From the IMG/VR virus record IMGVR_UViG_3300045996_000832, positions 1 through 23,998 of that record: a DNA stretch of 23,998 bases; one strand, 5' to 3'. This stretch comes from a virus. The position numbers and the translations under genes are program-made. Shown here one piece after another: positions 12,572 to 19,228 of the stretch (its first letter is position 1; each line of letters begins with the position of its first letter). The notes below the pieces were generated by a model, which was given only the letters and a program-made list of their open reading frames with translations, was not told where the DNA came from and did not search any database.

Positions 12572-12972
12572 AAGGCGCCGGAAAACTTCTCGTTGCCGAA
12601 ACACTGGCATTCATCGAAACATCGCCAACTGCTGTGTCGACTGCCATGGTGGCGCGGCACGTCAAGCGCTCTTGCTCGCACCTAGCCGCTGTCATGAATC
12701 TTCTGGCAACGGAGCACAAGATTACCGCCGCCGCTGGCCTGGATGGGAAAAGCCATTACGTTGTCCTGTACCGCCCGTACGGCCTGCCGCTGGTGCTGCC
12801 TGAAGGGATGAAATTCCGCGCCACCGAAGAGCGCCGGAAAGCTGAACGGCCGATCAAAGGCGAGCAGCCGAAGCGCATCATGGTTGCGGCAACGCAGATC
12901 GGGATCGCGCGTCACTGGCTTGATCGCGCCCTCTTTGGCGATGGGCCGGCACATGGGGAGGTGGTGGCATGA
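12568..12972 (+). CDS. Hypothetical protein with winged-helix-like N-terminus
   Basis: 134 residues. The first 70 residues resemble a winged helix: LVAETLAFIETSPTAVSTAM, VARHVKRSCSHLAAVMNLLA, a TEHKIT strand, then GKSHYVVLYRP. The rest is basic (RATEERRKAERPIKGEQPKR) and ends in a helix with RHWLDRALFG. DNA binding is plausible from the pattern and the early position but not certain. The ATG overlaps the upstream stop. Confidence 0.6.
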   Translation: MKGAGKLLVAETLAFIETSPTAVSTAMVARHVKRSCSHLAAVMNLLATEHKITAAAGLDGKSHYVVLYRPYGLPLVLPEGMKFRATEERRKAERPIKGEQPKRIMVAATQIGIARHWLDRALFGDGPAHGEVVA

Positions 12973-13214
12973 ACCAGTACACGAGGCAATTTATTGCCGC
13001 CTGCCCGAATAATGATGAGCCGATTGTCTACACGGTGATCATTGAGACGAGCCGAACCCTGATGGTGGAGCACATCGTGACGGCAACGAAGATGATCCGC
13101 AAAGGCTTTCATGAGCAGATCGCAGACAGCCTTCATGCGCAGTTCGGCGGGCTGCAGACCATGACTGCGCATCATCACGGGGTCGATATCAAGACAGTTA
13201 GAGGCGCGGCATGA
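12969..13214 (+). CDS. Small hypothetical protein, 81 aa
   Basis: 81 residues, alpha/beta, with a strand-rich N-terminus (EPIVYTVIIETSRTLMVEHI) and a His-rich tail (MTAHHHGVDIKTVRGAA). The His cluster could bind metal but there are no Cys partners. No family is recognised. It is coupled to both neighbours by four-base overlaps, so it belongs to the early string. Confidence 0.6.
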   Translation: MNQYTRQFIAACPNNDEPIVYTVIIETSRTLMVEHIVTATKMIRKGFHEQIADSLHAQFGGLQTMTAHHHGVDIKTVRGAA

Positions 13215-13957
13215 TTCACTACCACGGCCTGCCAATCACGCCGGCAACAGCAGCTGTGCGCGCCGTGAGTGGCGGCCATGCGTTCGTTTCATTCCGTCAT
13301 CCTGACCAACTGACGATTGCTCTTGAGGCGGCACAGACGTTTGCTGTTGACAATGGTGCGTTCTCGGCCTGGCGAAGCGGGAACCCGATCACGGATTGGA
13401 AACCGTTCTACGAGTGGGTTGCCGAGTTGCGCAAGTACCCGCCATTCGACTTTGCAGTTATCCCGGACGTGATCGATGGCGACGAGGCAGCAAACGACGC
13501 ACTTCTTGCCGAATGGCCCTGGCGCAAGACAGCGCCGCATGTTGGAGCGCCCGTATGGCATTTGCACGAATCACTCGACCGGCTTGATCGGCTTGTGACT
13601 GAGTGGCCCCGTATCTGTCTAGGCAGTTCGGGCGAGTTCGCATCGGTTGGCACGCCGGCATGGTGGACGCGCATGGCTGAAGCAATGGACGTGATCTGTG
13701 ACCGCGACGGCCTCCCGGCTTGTAAGTTACATGGCCTTCGCATGCTGGACCCGGCGATCTTCACCCGCTTCCCTTTCGCCAGCGCCGACAGCACGAACAT
13801 AGGGCAGAACGTAGGCATCGACAGCGCCTGGAAGGGCACGTACACGCCGCCGACGAAGGAGGCCCGCGCCGCTATCATGCGTGAGCGGATCGAATCGCAC
13901 CAGTCGCCTATATTTTGGGTGCGCGCTCTGGCGCCTATTCAGGAGGGATTGTTTTGA
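13211..13957 (+). CDS. TGT/DpdA-like TIM-barrel protein
   Basis: 248 residues that read as a tRNA-guanine transglycosylase-like barrel of the kind found in phages. In order: AFVSFRHPDQ, then AVDNGAFSAW (residues 46-54, at the place of the DSGGF catalytic Asp motif), FAVIPDVIDGD (81-91), PVWHLHESLD (114-123), LGSSGEF (137-143, like the Gly-rich substrate loop), LHGLR (173-177) and ADSTN (192-196, a possible nucleophile Asp). In DpdA proteins this fold inserts 7-deazaguanine bases into phage DNA; in bacterial TGT into tRNA. No preQ0 synthesis genes are in the window, so a precursor would have to come from the host. The family assignment is by motif only. It neighbours NinG and a methyltransferase. 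Confidence 0.5.
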   Translation: MIHYHGLPITPATAAVRAVSGGHAFVSFRHPDQLTIALEAAQTFAVDNGAFSAWRSGNPITDWKPFYEWVAELRKYPPFDFAVIPDVIDGDEAANDALLAEWPWRKTAPHVGAPVWHLHESLDRLDRLVTEWPRICLGSSGEFASVGTPAWWTRMAEAMDVICDRDGLPACKLHGLRMLDPAIFTRFPFASADSTNIGQNVGIDSAWKGTYTPPTKEARAAIMRERIESHQSPIFWVRALAPIQEGLF

Positions 13958-14616
13958 AGCAAACCGAACTCAAACGCACCAGCAGCCTTCGCCGCACGGC
14001 TTTCGTCTCTACGCCTAAGCCAGCAAAAGGACCGAAGCTGAAGAAGTGCCAGAGCAAGGAATGCCGGAAGCCTTACGAGCCGGATCCGAAGCAGCCCTTC
14101 AAGGTCTGGTGCAGCGATGATTGCGGCGCGGCGATCGGCCTGCAGCGGATGGCGAAGCAGCGCGCCAAACAGGCACGGGCCGAGCGCGCCGCCGACCAGG
14201 CAAAGCTTGAGGCAATGAAGCCGGCGAAGTGGTGGAAGGCGAAGGCGAAGAAGGCGATGCACCTGTACGTGCGAACGCGCGACGCTGGTAAGCCATGTGC
14301 GTCATGCGACACCATCTTGCTGCAGCTCGGGCGCGTAGGTGGTGACTACGATGCCGGTCATCTGCGCAGTGTCGGCAGCGCGAAGCATCTTGAGTTTGAC
14401 GAGAGAAATGTATGGGGCCAGTGCAAGCGATGCAATGACTTCCTGAAAGGCAACTATCAGGAATATGAGCGACGCTTGCGGATCCTCAAGGGTAACGCAT
14501 TCGTTGATGAACTGATGGCAGACCAGGCGCCGCGGCATTATAAGACTGCGGACTTCCAAGCGATCGAGGCGCACTACAAGGCCAAGCTGGCCGCGTTGAA
14601 GAAGGAGAGAGCATGA
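13954..14616 (+). CDS. ninG: NinG (Rap)-like recombination nuclease, TTG start
   Basis: 220 residues. The NinG pattern is clear: a basic N-terminus KQTELKRTSSLRRTAF, a zinc motif (KKCQSKECRKPYEPD, with WCSDDCG), a long helix rich in Lys and Ala, then the nuclease end CASCD, YDAGHLRSVGS, and QCKRCNDFLKGN. In lambda this enzyme cleaves branched DNA such as D-loops and Holliday junctions. No ATG is available at the right place: AGGAGG lies seven bases before the TTG at 13954, and that TTG overlaps the stop of the previous gene. Length is close to lambda NinG (204). Confidence 0.88.
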   Translation: MKQTELKRTSSLRRTAFVSTPKPAKGPKLKKCQSKECRKPYEPDPKQPFKVWCSDDCGAAIGLQRMAKQRAKQARAERAADQAKLEAMKPAKWWKAKAKKAMHLYVRTRDAGKPCASCDTILLQLGRVGGDYDAGHLRSVGSAKHLEFDERNVWGQCKRCNDFLKGNYQEYERRLRILKGNAFVDELMADQAPRHYKTADFQAIEAHYKAKLAALKKERA

Positions 14617-15287
14617 CACCTGTGATTATCGGAGATGCGACGCTTTACCTGGGAGACAGCGCTGAGCTGCTGCCGCTGATCGGACGCGCTGACGCCTGCA
14701 TAACTGATCCGCCATACGGGATTGGCGCAAGTGCTGGAACTGGCAAATATGGGCGGCTCAAGGTCGAAAAGACCGGCGACTATGGCTGGGATGACAAAAT
14801 CCCAGACGGCGAGCTGCTTTCTGCCATCTTAAACTGCGCTGACCGCAAGATCATATTCGGCGGTAATTATTTCCCCCTTCCACCATCGAGAAACTTCCTC
14901 GTTTGGGACAAGGGCGCAGGCTTCAAAGGGCGTGACTTCGCCGAGTGCGAGATGGCTTGGTGTTCATGGGATGCTAACGCAAGAACTCTGCTTCATGATC
15001 CTCTAGCGCGCGGCGATTACAAGAATAAGGAGCATCCAACACAAAAGCCTGTAGCGGTAATGGCGTGGGCAATTCAGCATGCCGGGTCAGTAAATACGAT
15101 CATTGATCCATTCATGGGCAGCGGGACAACTGGCGTTGCAGCAATCCAACTCGGCCGCAAGTTCATCGGCATTGAGCGCGATGAGCGTTACTTCGAAATC
15201 GCATGCAAGCGTATCGAGCGGGCCGTAGCGCAAGGCGTTCTATTCGCGCCTGAGCCGATGAAGCAAGTTCAGGAATCGCTGCTATGA
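14613..15287 (+). CDS. Orphan DNA methyltransferase (N6-adenine or N4-cytosine class)
   Basis: 224 residues with the order DPPY before the SAM motif (beta class). Motif IV DPPYG (residues 32-36), HPTQKP (141-146) and the SAM-binding DPFMGSGTT (165-173) are all present, followed by FIGIERDERYFEIACKRI (184-201). DPPY allows either adenine N6 or cytosine N4. It overlaps ninG by ATGA, and no restriction partner is encoded nearby, so it is a solitary modification enzyme, probably protecting phage DNA or regulating packaging or replication. The recognition sequence cannot be read from the protein. Confidence 0.9.
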   Translation: MTPVIIGDATLYLGDSAELLPLIGRADACITDPPYGIGASAGTGKYGRLKVEKTGDYGWDDKIPDGELLSAILNCADRKIIFGGNYFPLPPSRNFLVWDKGAGFKGRDFAECEMAWCSWDANARTLLHDPLARGDYKNKEHPTQKPVAVMAWAIQHAGSVNTIIDPFMGSGTTGVAAIQLGRKFIGIERDERYFEIACKRIERAVAQGVLFAPEPMKQVQESLL

Positions 15288-15520
15288 ACGGCATGATCGC
15301 CCCTGCCGACCTGTACGACGATCCGCTAGACCCTGGCACGGTGGACTTCACGACGAAGCCAGGGCGCAAGTGCCGTACGTGCTACTTTTCTCGCCAGAAG
15401 TCAGCAGTGTGCGACGAGGCTGTGCGGCTAGCGCTGCGGGCTGGCATGGATTCTTGCGACGACAGTGATGTTGTGTATGTCGTGAAAGTGCGAGATCCGC
15501 GGCAGATCGCTATTGAATGA
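15284..15520 (+). CDS. Small Cys-containing phage protein, 78 aa
   Basis: 78 residues beginning MNGMIAPADLYDDPLDPGTV. The core is KCRTCYFSRQKSAVCDEAVR followed by SCDD, four Cys in the order CxxC-Cx-C that suggests a small zinc site. Proteins of this layout are frequent in early phage regions; I know no function. The ATG overlaps the methyltransferase stop. After it the operon enters a 168-base untranslated stretch with strong folding. Confidence 0.65.
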   Translation: MNGMIAPADLYDDPLDPGTVDFTTKPGRKCRTCYFSRQKSAVCDEAVRLALRAGMDSCDDSDVVYVVKVRDPRQIAIE

Positions 15521-15528
15521 TCGCTTGA

Positions 15529-15549
15529 TGCCCGCGCAGTTTGCGGGCA
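15529..15549 (+). promoter_or_regulatory. Hairpin after the small Cys protein gene
   Basis: TGCCCGC-GCAGTTT-GCGGGCA, a seven-pair stem ten bases after the stop at 15520. It is followed by AAAAT, not T, on the plus strand, so it is not a Rho-independent terminator; an RNA-stabilising hairpin or the first stem of a longer leader is possible. Confidence 0.45.
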
Positions 15550-15589
15550 AAATAGACGTGTTGCCTTGGCAGGCGGCATAAAATCAACG

Positions 15590-15688
15590 GAAGCGCTTTA
15601 TGCATCGTGGCCGGTTCGTTGTCCGGTTCTGCCAACCCATAGAAATATGGGACGGTGCATAGAGCGCTTTTGCTTTTAAGGAGCAAAA
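15590..15688 (+). promoter_or_regulatory. Folded 5' leader RNA before the gene at 15689
   Basis: A multi-branched RNA can be read directly. The outer stem pairs GAAGCGCTTTATGCATCG (15590-15607) with CGGTGCATAGAGCGCTTT (15653-15670) with few mismatches. Inside is a perfect hairpin CCCATA-GAAA-TATGGG (15636-15651) with a GNRA tetraloop, and a second arm with TGGC (15608-15611) and GCCA (15631-15634) around CCGG repeats. A separate short stem TTTTGCT with AGCAAAA (15668-15674, 15682-15688) brackets the ribosome site AAGGAG and overlaps the end of the outer stem, so the two could compete. It is followed by ATG at 15689. No known riboswitch class fits. Confidence 0.6.
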
Positions 15689-15898
15689 ATGCTTACCTTC
15701 ATTACCTTAGGACCGGATGGCAACGGTCGCTACTCAGTGGCGTACCACACGCCCGGCAGCATCCAGAAAACGCAACATTCTATCGGCTACTCAAAAGAAC
15801 AAGCCGATACGGAGTGTGCGCGCCTGAACGAATGTCAGGTTTTCGACAAGCGTTTGGCGCTGGCCGACCGAGCAAACCGCATCGTGAAGGATCTGTGA
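15689..15898 (+). CDS. Small protein, 69 aa, downstream of the folded leader
   Basis: 69 residues beginning MLTFITLGPDGNGRYSVAYH and ending RLALADRANRIVKDL. An alpha/beta unit with no Cys or His clusters. AAGGAG lies six bases before the ATG, inside the leader hairpin. It overlaps the replication gene after it by ATG within the stop. The function is unknown; position suggests a product regulated together with the replication initiator. Confidence 0.65.
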   Translation: MLTFITLGPDGNGRYSVAYHTPGSIQKTQHSIGYSKEQADTECARLNECQVFDKRLALADRANRIVKDL

Positions 15899-16707
15899 TG
15901 CACTACTACAAACATCACATTGGAGACTTCCGATCTGGAACGGCCAACATGACCAGGCAGGAGCGCTGGCTGTACCGTGACATGCTGGACTTCTACTATG
16001 ACAAGGAAAAGCCTCTTCCTCTTGAGCCGCAAGATGTTGCGGACCAGATCGGCGCACAGGATACCGAACTGGCTATGATCGGGAAAATCCTGCGCCTGAA
16101 GTTTAACCGGATGGAAACCGGCTGGGTTCATGAGCGATGCGAGGCAGAGCTTGAATCCTACCGCGCCAATGCCGAGAAGGCCAAAGAGAACGGGAAGAAG
16201 GGCGGCCGACCTAGGAAAAATAACCCAGCGGGTTTCCAGCAGGTTCCCAGCGGGTTGCAAGGCGATTCCGGTTTGGAACCCGGCGGGGGGCCAGAGGAAA
16301 GCGGATCACAAGCTAACCATAAACCATTAACCATTAACCATGAAGAATCCCCCATACCCCCAACGGGGGCGAAAGCGGGCAAGGAAAAATCTTCTGCAAT
16401 CGCACTCCGGACATACCTTGATCGCTGCAAGGCTGAAAACGCAAAACCCCTGCCCCAAGACGACCCGGTATTCGACTATGCAGAGAAAGTCGGGATCCCG
16501 CTCGAGTTCCTGCGCCTGCAGTGGCATGAGTTCAAGGACCGCTACACATTGCCAGATGCGAAGCGTTACAAGGCCTGGAAGACGGTTTTCGGTAAATCGG
16601 TCCGCGGCAACTGGTTCAAACTCTGGTACGTGGCGCAGGACGGTTCCTACGCTCTGACGACGGTAGGCCAGCAGGCGCAGCGTAATCACACTTCGGAGGC
16701 CGCATGA
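15898..16707 (+). CDS. DUF1376 replication-initiator-like protein
   Basis: 269 residues. The N-terminus is the DUF1376 pattern: MHYYKHHIGDFRSGTANMTR, QERWLYRDMLDFYYDKEKPL and PLEPQDVADQIG. A basic segment (KENGKKGGRPRKN) and a repetitive, low-complexity middle (NNPAGFQQVPSGLQG) follow, then a globular C-terminal half. In phages this family stands directly before a DnaB helicase and acts as origin-binding or helicase-loading protein, as lambda O and P do. The gene itself contains two sets of tandem DNA repeats, so the origin is probably inside it. The start overlaps the previous stop by one base (TGATG). Confidence 0.8.
   Translation: MHYYKHHIGDFRSGTANMTRQERWLYRDMLDFYYDKEKPLPLEPQDVADQIGAQDTELAMIGKILRLKFNRMETGWVHERCEAELESYRANAEKAKENGKKGGRPRKNNPAGFQQVPSGLQGDSGLEPGGGPEESGSQANHKPLTINHEESPIPPTGAKAGKEKSSAIALRTYLDRCKAENAKPLPQDDPVFDYAEKVGIPLEFLRLQWHEFKDRYTLPDAKRYKAWKTVFGKSVRGNWFKLWYVAQDGSYALTTVGQQAQRNHTSEAA
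16224..16256 (+). repeat. Three tandem 11-bp repeats (origin iterons)
   Basis: CCCAGCGGGTT (16224-16234), TCCAGCAGGTT (16235-16245) and CCCAGCGGGTT (16246-16256), exactly in register with no spacer. They lie inside the DUF1376 gene. The setting is like the iterons in lambda O, so they are the best candidates for initiator-binding sites. Confidence 0.65.
16315..16341 (+). repeat. Four AACCAT repeats at 7-base spacing
   Basis: AACCAT begins at 16315, 16322, 16329 and 16336, each separated by one A or T. The block is more AT-rich than its surroundings and lies 60 bases after the 11-bp iterons, like the AT-rich part of a phage origin. In protein it encodes the repetitive KPLTINH stretch, so some of the repetition could be coding drift. 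Confidence 0.5.
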
Positions 16708-18068
16708 TTGACCAGTTCAACATTGAAGCAGAGCAATCCGTCTTGGGGGCGCTTTTGCGGTTCAACGATGCATTCGACCGCATCCCGCATCTGGAGGCGC
16801 AGCACTTCTACCGTGGCGACCACCGGGCTATCTTCTCGGCCATGCTGGAGGACTTCGCCGCCGGCCGACCCTTCGACCTGTTCACGGTGCTGGCGAAGGT
16901 TGGCGACCAGGTGCAGGACGGCATGCGCTATCTGAACCAGATGCAGCAGACCATGCCAAGCGCAGCGACTATTGAGCGCCATGCAAACGCGGTTCGCGAG
17001 AAATTCGTAAAACGCTCTATGGCGGCTTTGGGCGTCGAGTTGGAGGAGTTGTCCCATTCGCACGAAGAAAGCGCCGTATGCGTCGATCTGGCGGCTTCTA
17101 AGCTGGAATTGCTGGCCGAGCGTCGGTCGAAGTTTGAGCCGGTGCGAGTTTCGGACACGATCAGCGATTACCTGGCGCTGATTGAACAACGCATGAACAG
17201 GGACGCTAGCGTGATGCCGATTGCAACCGGCTACCAACATCTTGACGATCAGTTGGACGGCGGCTTGGAGCGCGGGACACTTACCGTTATCGGTGGCCGA
17301 CCTGGCACCGGCAAGACGGCGGCAGCACTGGGGATTGCTCGTCACGTAGCAATTGATGGCTTGGCCTACGTGCAATCAATGGAAATGTCGAAGAACCAGT
17401 TGAACGAGCGGAACATCGCTGCATTGGGGCGTGTGCCGATCAAGTGGCTCAAGAATCCACAAGAGGGGCCGACCGATAAGGAATATTGGGATGGCATGAC
17501 AGCCGGCGTTGCAGCGGCGTCGAAGTTGAATCTGTTCGTTGACGATCAGCCTGGCGTGACCCTGATGGAGTTGCGCGCCAAGGCCAGGAAGATCAAGCGG
17601 CAGAACGGCGGGAAGTTGGATCTAATCGCGGTCGACCAACTCAGCTTTCTGACCGGCGCGCGTTCCGACAAGCTGCACGAAGCGATGGGCGAATACACGC
17701 GCGGCCTGATCGCCATTGCGAAGGAGTTGGACTGCGCCGTGATCCTGCTTGTCCAGTTGAACCGCGACTGTGAAAAGCGCAACGACAAACGCCCGATCAT
17801 GAGCGATATCGGCGTTTCCGGCTACATCGAGCAGGACGCGGCCAACATCATCTTCTTGTATCGGGATGAGCTTTGGCACCCCGATACGACGCAGGACAAG
17901 GGCATTTGCGAGTGGATCTGTGTTAAGCAGCGCCAGGGAGCCCCCGGCACCGTGGGGCTGGAGTACATCGGTGATCAGACCCGGTTCGCCAATCCGCCCT
18001 ATCGCTGGCATCGCAAGCCTGTCACGCCACCGGCCAAGGGGAAGGTATTAAGGGGCGGATTCGATTGA
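16704..18068 (+). CDS. dnaB: Replicative DNA helicase, DnaB family
   Basis: 454 residues. The N-terminal domain starts MIDQFNIEAEQSVLGALLRF and contains FYRGDHRAIFSAMLEDFAAG. The RecA-like domain has Walker A GGRPGTGKT (about residues 197-205), a MEMSKNQLNERNIAALG stretch, Walker B DLIAVDQLSFL (about 306-316), the DnaB-type H3 VILLVQLNRDCEKR and the SGYIEQDAANIIFLYRDE segment near the end. It unwinds DNA at the fork as a ring hexamer. The ATG overlaps the DUF1376 stop, so initiator and helicase are coupled. No primase domain is present, so host DnaG is probably used. Confidence 0.93.
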   Translation: MIDQFNIEAEQSVLGALLRFNDAFDRIPHLEAQHFYRGDHRAIFSAMLEDFAAGRPFDLFTVLAKVGDQVQDGMRYLNQMQQTMPSAATIERHANAVREKFVKRSMAALGVELEELSHSHEESAVCVDLAASKLELLAERRSKFEPVRVSDTISDYLALIEQRMNRDASVMPIATGYQHLDDQLDGGLERGTLTVIGGRPGTGKTAAALGIARHVAIDGLAYVQSMEMSKNQLNERNIAALGRVPIKWLKNPQEGPTDKEYWDGMTAGVAAASKLNLFVDDQPGVTLMELRAKARKIKRQNGGKLDLIAVDQLSFLTGARSDKLHEAMGEYTRGLIAIAKELDCAVILLVQLNRDCEKRNDKRPIMSDIGVSGYIEQDAANIIFLYRDELWHPDTTQDKGICEWICVKQRQGAPGTVGLEYIGDQTRFANPPYRWHRKPVTPPAKGKVLRGGFD

Positions 18069-18074
18069 TGTACC

Positions 18075-18110
18075 GGCCGCGCAACAGCCTCACAAATATA
18101 TTGCGCGGTC
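18075..18110. repeat. Inverted repeat after dnaB overlapping a promoter
   Basis: GGCCGCGCAA (18075-18084) and TTGCGCGGTC (18101-18110) pair over ten bases with one G-T, around a 16-base loop. No T tract follows. The right arm contains the -35 of the next promoter (TTGCGC), so protein binding or extrusion at the repeat could affect it. Confidence 0.5.
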
Positions 18111-18129
18111 GCGGTGTAGCATGTACTAT
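18101..18129 (+). promoter_or_regulatory. Promoter for the post-dnaB genes
   Basis: TTGCGC (18101-18106) and TACTAT (18124-18129), spacing 17 bases. It would start about 25 bases before the small membrane protein gene at 18160. This splits the rightward block into two independently started parts. Confidence 0.5.
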
Positions 18130-18159
18130 GAAGTCTCCTTACCTCCCATAGGAAACATC

Positions 18160-18285
18160 ATGAAAACGCTAGACAAGTTCTTGAACGGAATCAATGAGCG
18201 CACGCTCAACGTTGCAATGCTGATTTGCTGCATGGTGCTCGCCATTCTGTTGACCTGGCTTATCGTTTTGGAGTTGACGATATGA
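18160..18285 (+). CDS. Small single-pass membrane protein, 41 aa
   Basis: 41 residues, with AGGA six bases before the ATG. The start is MKTLDKFLNGINERTLNVAM and the C-terminal half is one hydrophobic helix (LICCMVLAILLTWLIVLEL), so a type II single-pass inner-membrane protein is likely. The stop overlaps the next start by ATGA. Small early phage membrane proteins of this size can be immunity or host-takeover factors, but no family is recognised. It follows the candidate promoter at 18101-18129 directly. Confidence 0.65.
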   Translation: MKTLDKFLNGINERTLNVAMLICCMVLAILLTWLIVLELTI

Positions 18286-18560
18286 GCGCGCACGTAGGCG
18301 ACGTCGAACGCGCATTCGACACGATCCACGAGGCAATGCGTGGACTTAGCCGGCAGAATCTGGAACTCCGCAAACAGGTCGAGCAGGCCAAGGCTTGCAA
18401 GGCAATCGCGGAACAGGAGTGCGAAGACCTTCGCCGGCAGTTAATGCAACTTCGCGGCAAGTCTCTTCGCAACGGGGCAAAGCTCCTGGCGCTTCAGGAA
18501 ACGGTAGGACAAGATATTACGGATCAAATCCGGTTCGTTGATGAAGGGAATAGAGCGTGA
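18282..18560 (+). CDS. Coiled-coil protein, 92 aa
   Basis: 92 residues from the ATG at 18282, which overlaps the stop of the membrane protein gene; the longer frame to 18225 has no ribosome site. Residues 20-65 form a heptad-like coiled coil (RGLSRQNLELRKQVEQAKAC and ECEDLRRQLMQLRGKSL). The C-terminus is acidic (ITDQIRFVDEGNRA). A self-associating or partner-binding role is inferred. Its short TM partner upstream is co-expressed. Confidence 0.65.
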   Translation: MSAHVGDVERAFDTIHEAMRGLSRQNLELRKQVEQAKACKAIAEQECEDLRRQLMQLRGKSLRNGAKLLALQETVGQDITDQIRFVDEGNRA

Positions 18561-18748
18561 AGTTGATTGAATTCATCAGGATTTATGATTTCAAACCGGT
18601 TTTCATAAATCCAAAGTATGTGACTCAAGTCCTCCAGAATGACGAAGGGCAGACGCAAATTTGGTCACATGGAAAAAACTATCCCGCTAATGTAGTTGGG
18701 TTCGTTAGCGACGTGGCGAAGCGGTTGTCGGAAGAATGCGATGAATGA
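18557..18748 (+). CDS. Small protein, GTG start, 63 aa
   Basis: 63 residues beginning with GTG that overlaps the preceding stop (GTGA). Product: MKLIEFIRIYDFKPVFINPK, then YVTQVLQNDEGQTQIWSHG, ending VAKRLSEECDE. It looks like a small beta-rich protein with a C-terminal helix. No family is recognised. The overlap and in-frame spacing with the next gene support it. Confidence 0.6.
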   Translation: MKLIEFIRIYDFKPVFINPKYVTQVLQNDEGQTQIWSHGKNYPANVVGFVSDVAKRLSEECDE

Positions 18749-19037
18749 ACCAGCAGATAAGCCAAAGAAGCCGCGCGGCTTTGCGGCGATGAGCCCGGAG
18801 AAGGCTGCGGCGATTCGGGCAAAGGGCGCGTTCACCAGCGATCGAGGGCGAGAAGTAGGCGCAGCAAGCCGCAAGCACATCGCGGCCCGGAACAAAGCAG
18901 CTCCGGCCCTTGAGGCGGCTTTAACGAGCCTGTACGAGCTTGCTTTGATGAAGCTGATACCGACGTGGCACCCAATCATGAAAACCGCCGCAGAAGCCCT
19001 TAAATCGGCGCGCGGCGAAACTGAAACTAAGGAATGA
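18741..19037 (+). CDS. Small basic Ala-rich protein, 98 aa
   Basis: 98 residues from the ATG at 18741, which overlaps the previous stop; the frame to 18696 is open but lacks a ribosome site. The N-terminus is Pro/Lys-rich (MNEPADKPKKPRGFAAMSPE), then a repeated Ala/Arg basic region (KAAAIRAKGAFTSDRGREVG) and a helical C-terminus. The basic, low-complexity start suggests nucleic-acid contact; nothing more can be supported. Confidence 0.6.
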   Translation: MNEPADKPKKPRGFAAMSPEKAAAIRAKGAFTSDRGREVGAASRKHIAARNKAAPALEAALTSLYELALMKLIPTWHPIMKTAAEALKSARGETETKE

Positions 19038-19039
19038 AC

Positions 19040-19228
19040 ATGGAAGCACAACCAATCATCATCGTAGGCCTGATTCTCATCGCCTACTTTGCGCCAACGT
19101 GGATTGCAAAGAAGGGGCGCCGCGGTAGCATTTTCGTTCTCAACCTGTTCGGCGGCTGGACAATTCTGCTGTGGATTTTGGCCCTCTACTTGGCGGTGAA
19201 GTCCAACGAAAAGCCAGTGACGCCATGA
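19040..19228 (+). CDS. Superinfection immunity (Imm)-like membrane protein
   Basis: 62 residues. AYFAPTWIAKKGRRGSIFVL, NLFGGWTILLWILALYLAV match the T4-Imm-type superinfection immunity pattern: two hydrophobic helices around a short basic loop, with the NLFxGWT turn. Such proteins sit in the inner membrane and block DNA entry of related phages. The ATG at 19040 is six bases after AAGGA and is preferred over the one at 19034. It overlaps the next gene by ATGA. It is in the early block, where exclusion genes are typically placed. Confidence 0.75.
   Translation: MEAQPIIIVGLILIAYFAPTWIAKKGRRGSIFVLNLFGGWTILLWILALYLAVKSNEKPVTP

Noticed and set aside
15630-15654. Resemblance to a c-di-GMP-I riboswitch (GAAA hairpin followed by GGGACG)
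   Set aside because: The match is confined to a dozen bases; the CAAAGCC segment and the second half of that riboswitch are missing.
15655-15897. Upstream extension of the DUF1376 reading frame
   Set aside because: It passes through the folded leader and the 69-residue gene; the ATG at 15898 has DUF1376's usual start and is coupled to the previous stop.
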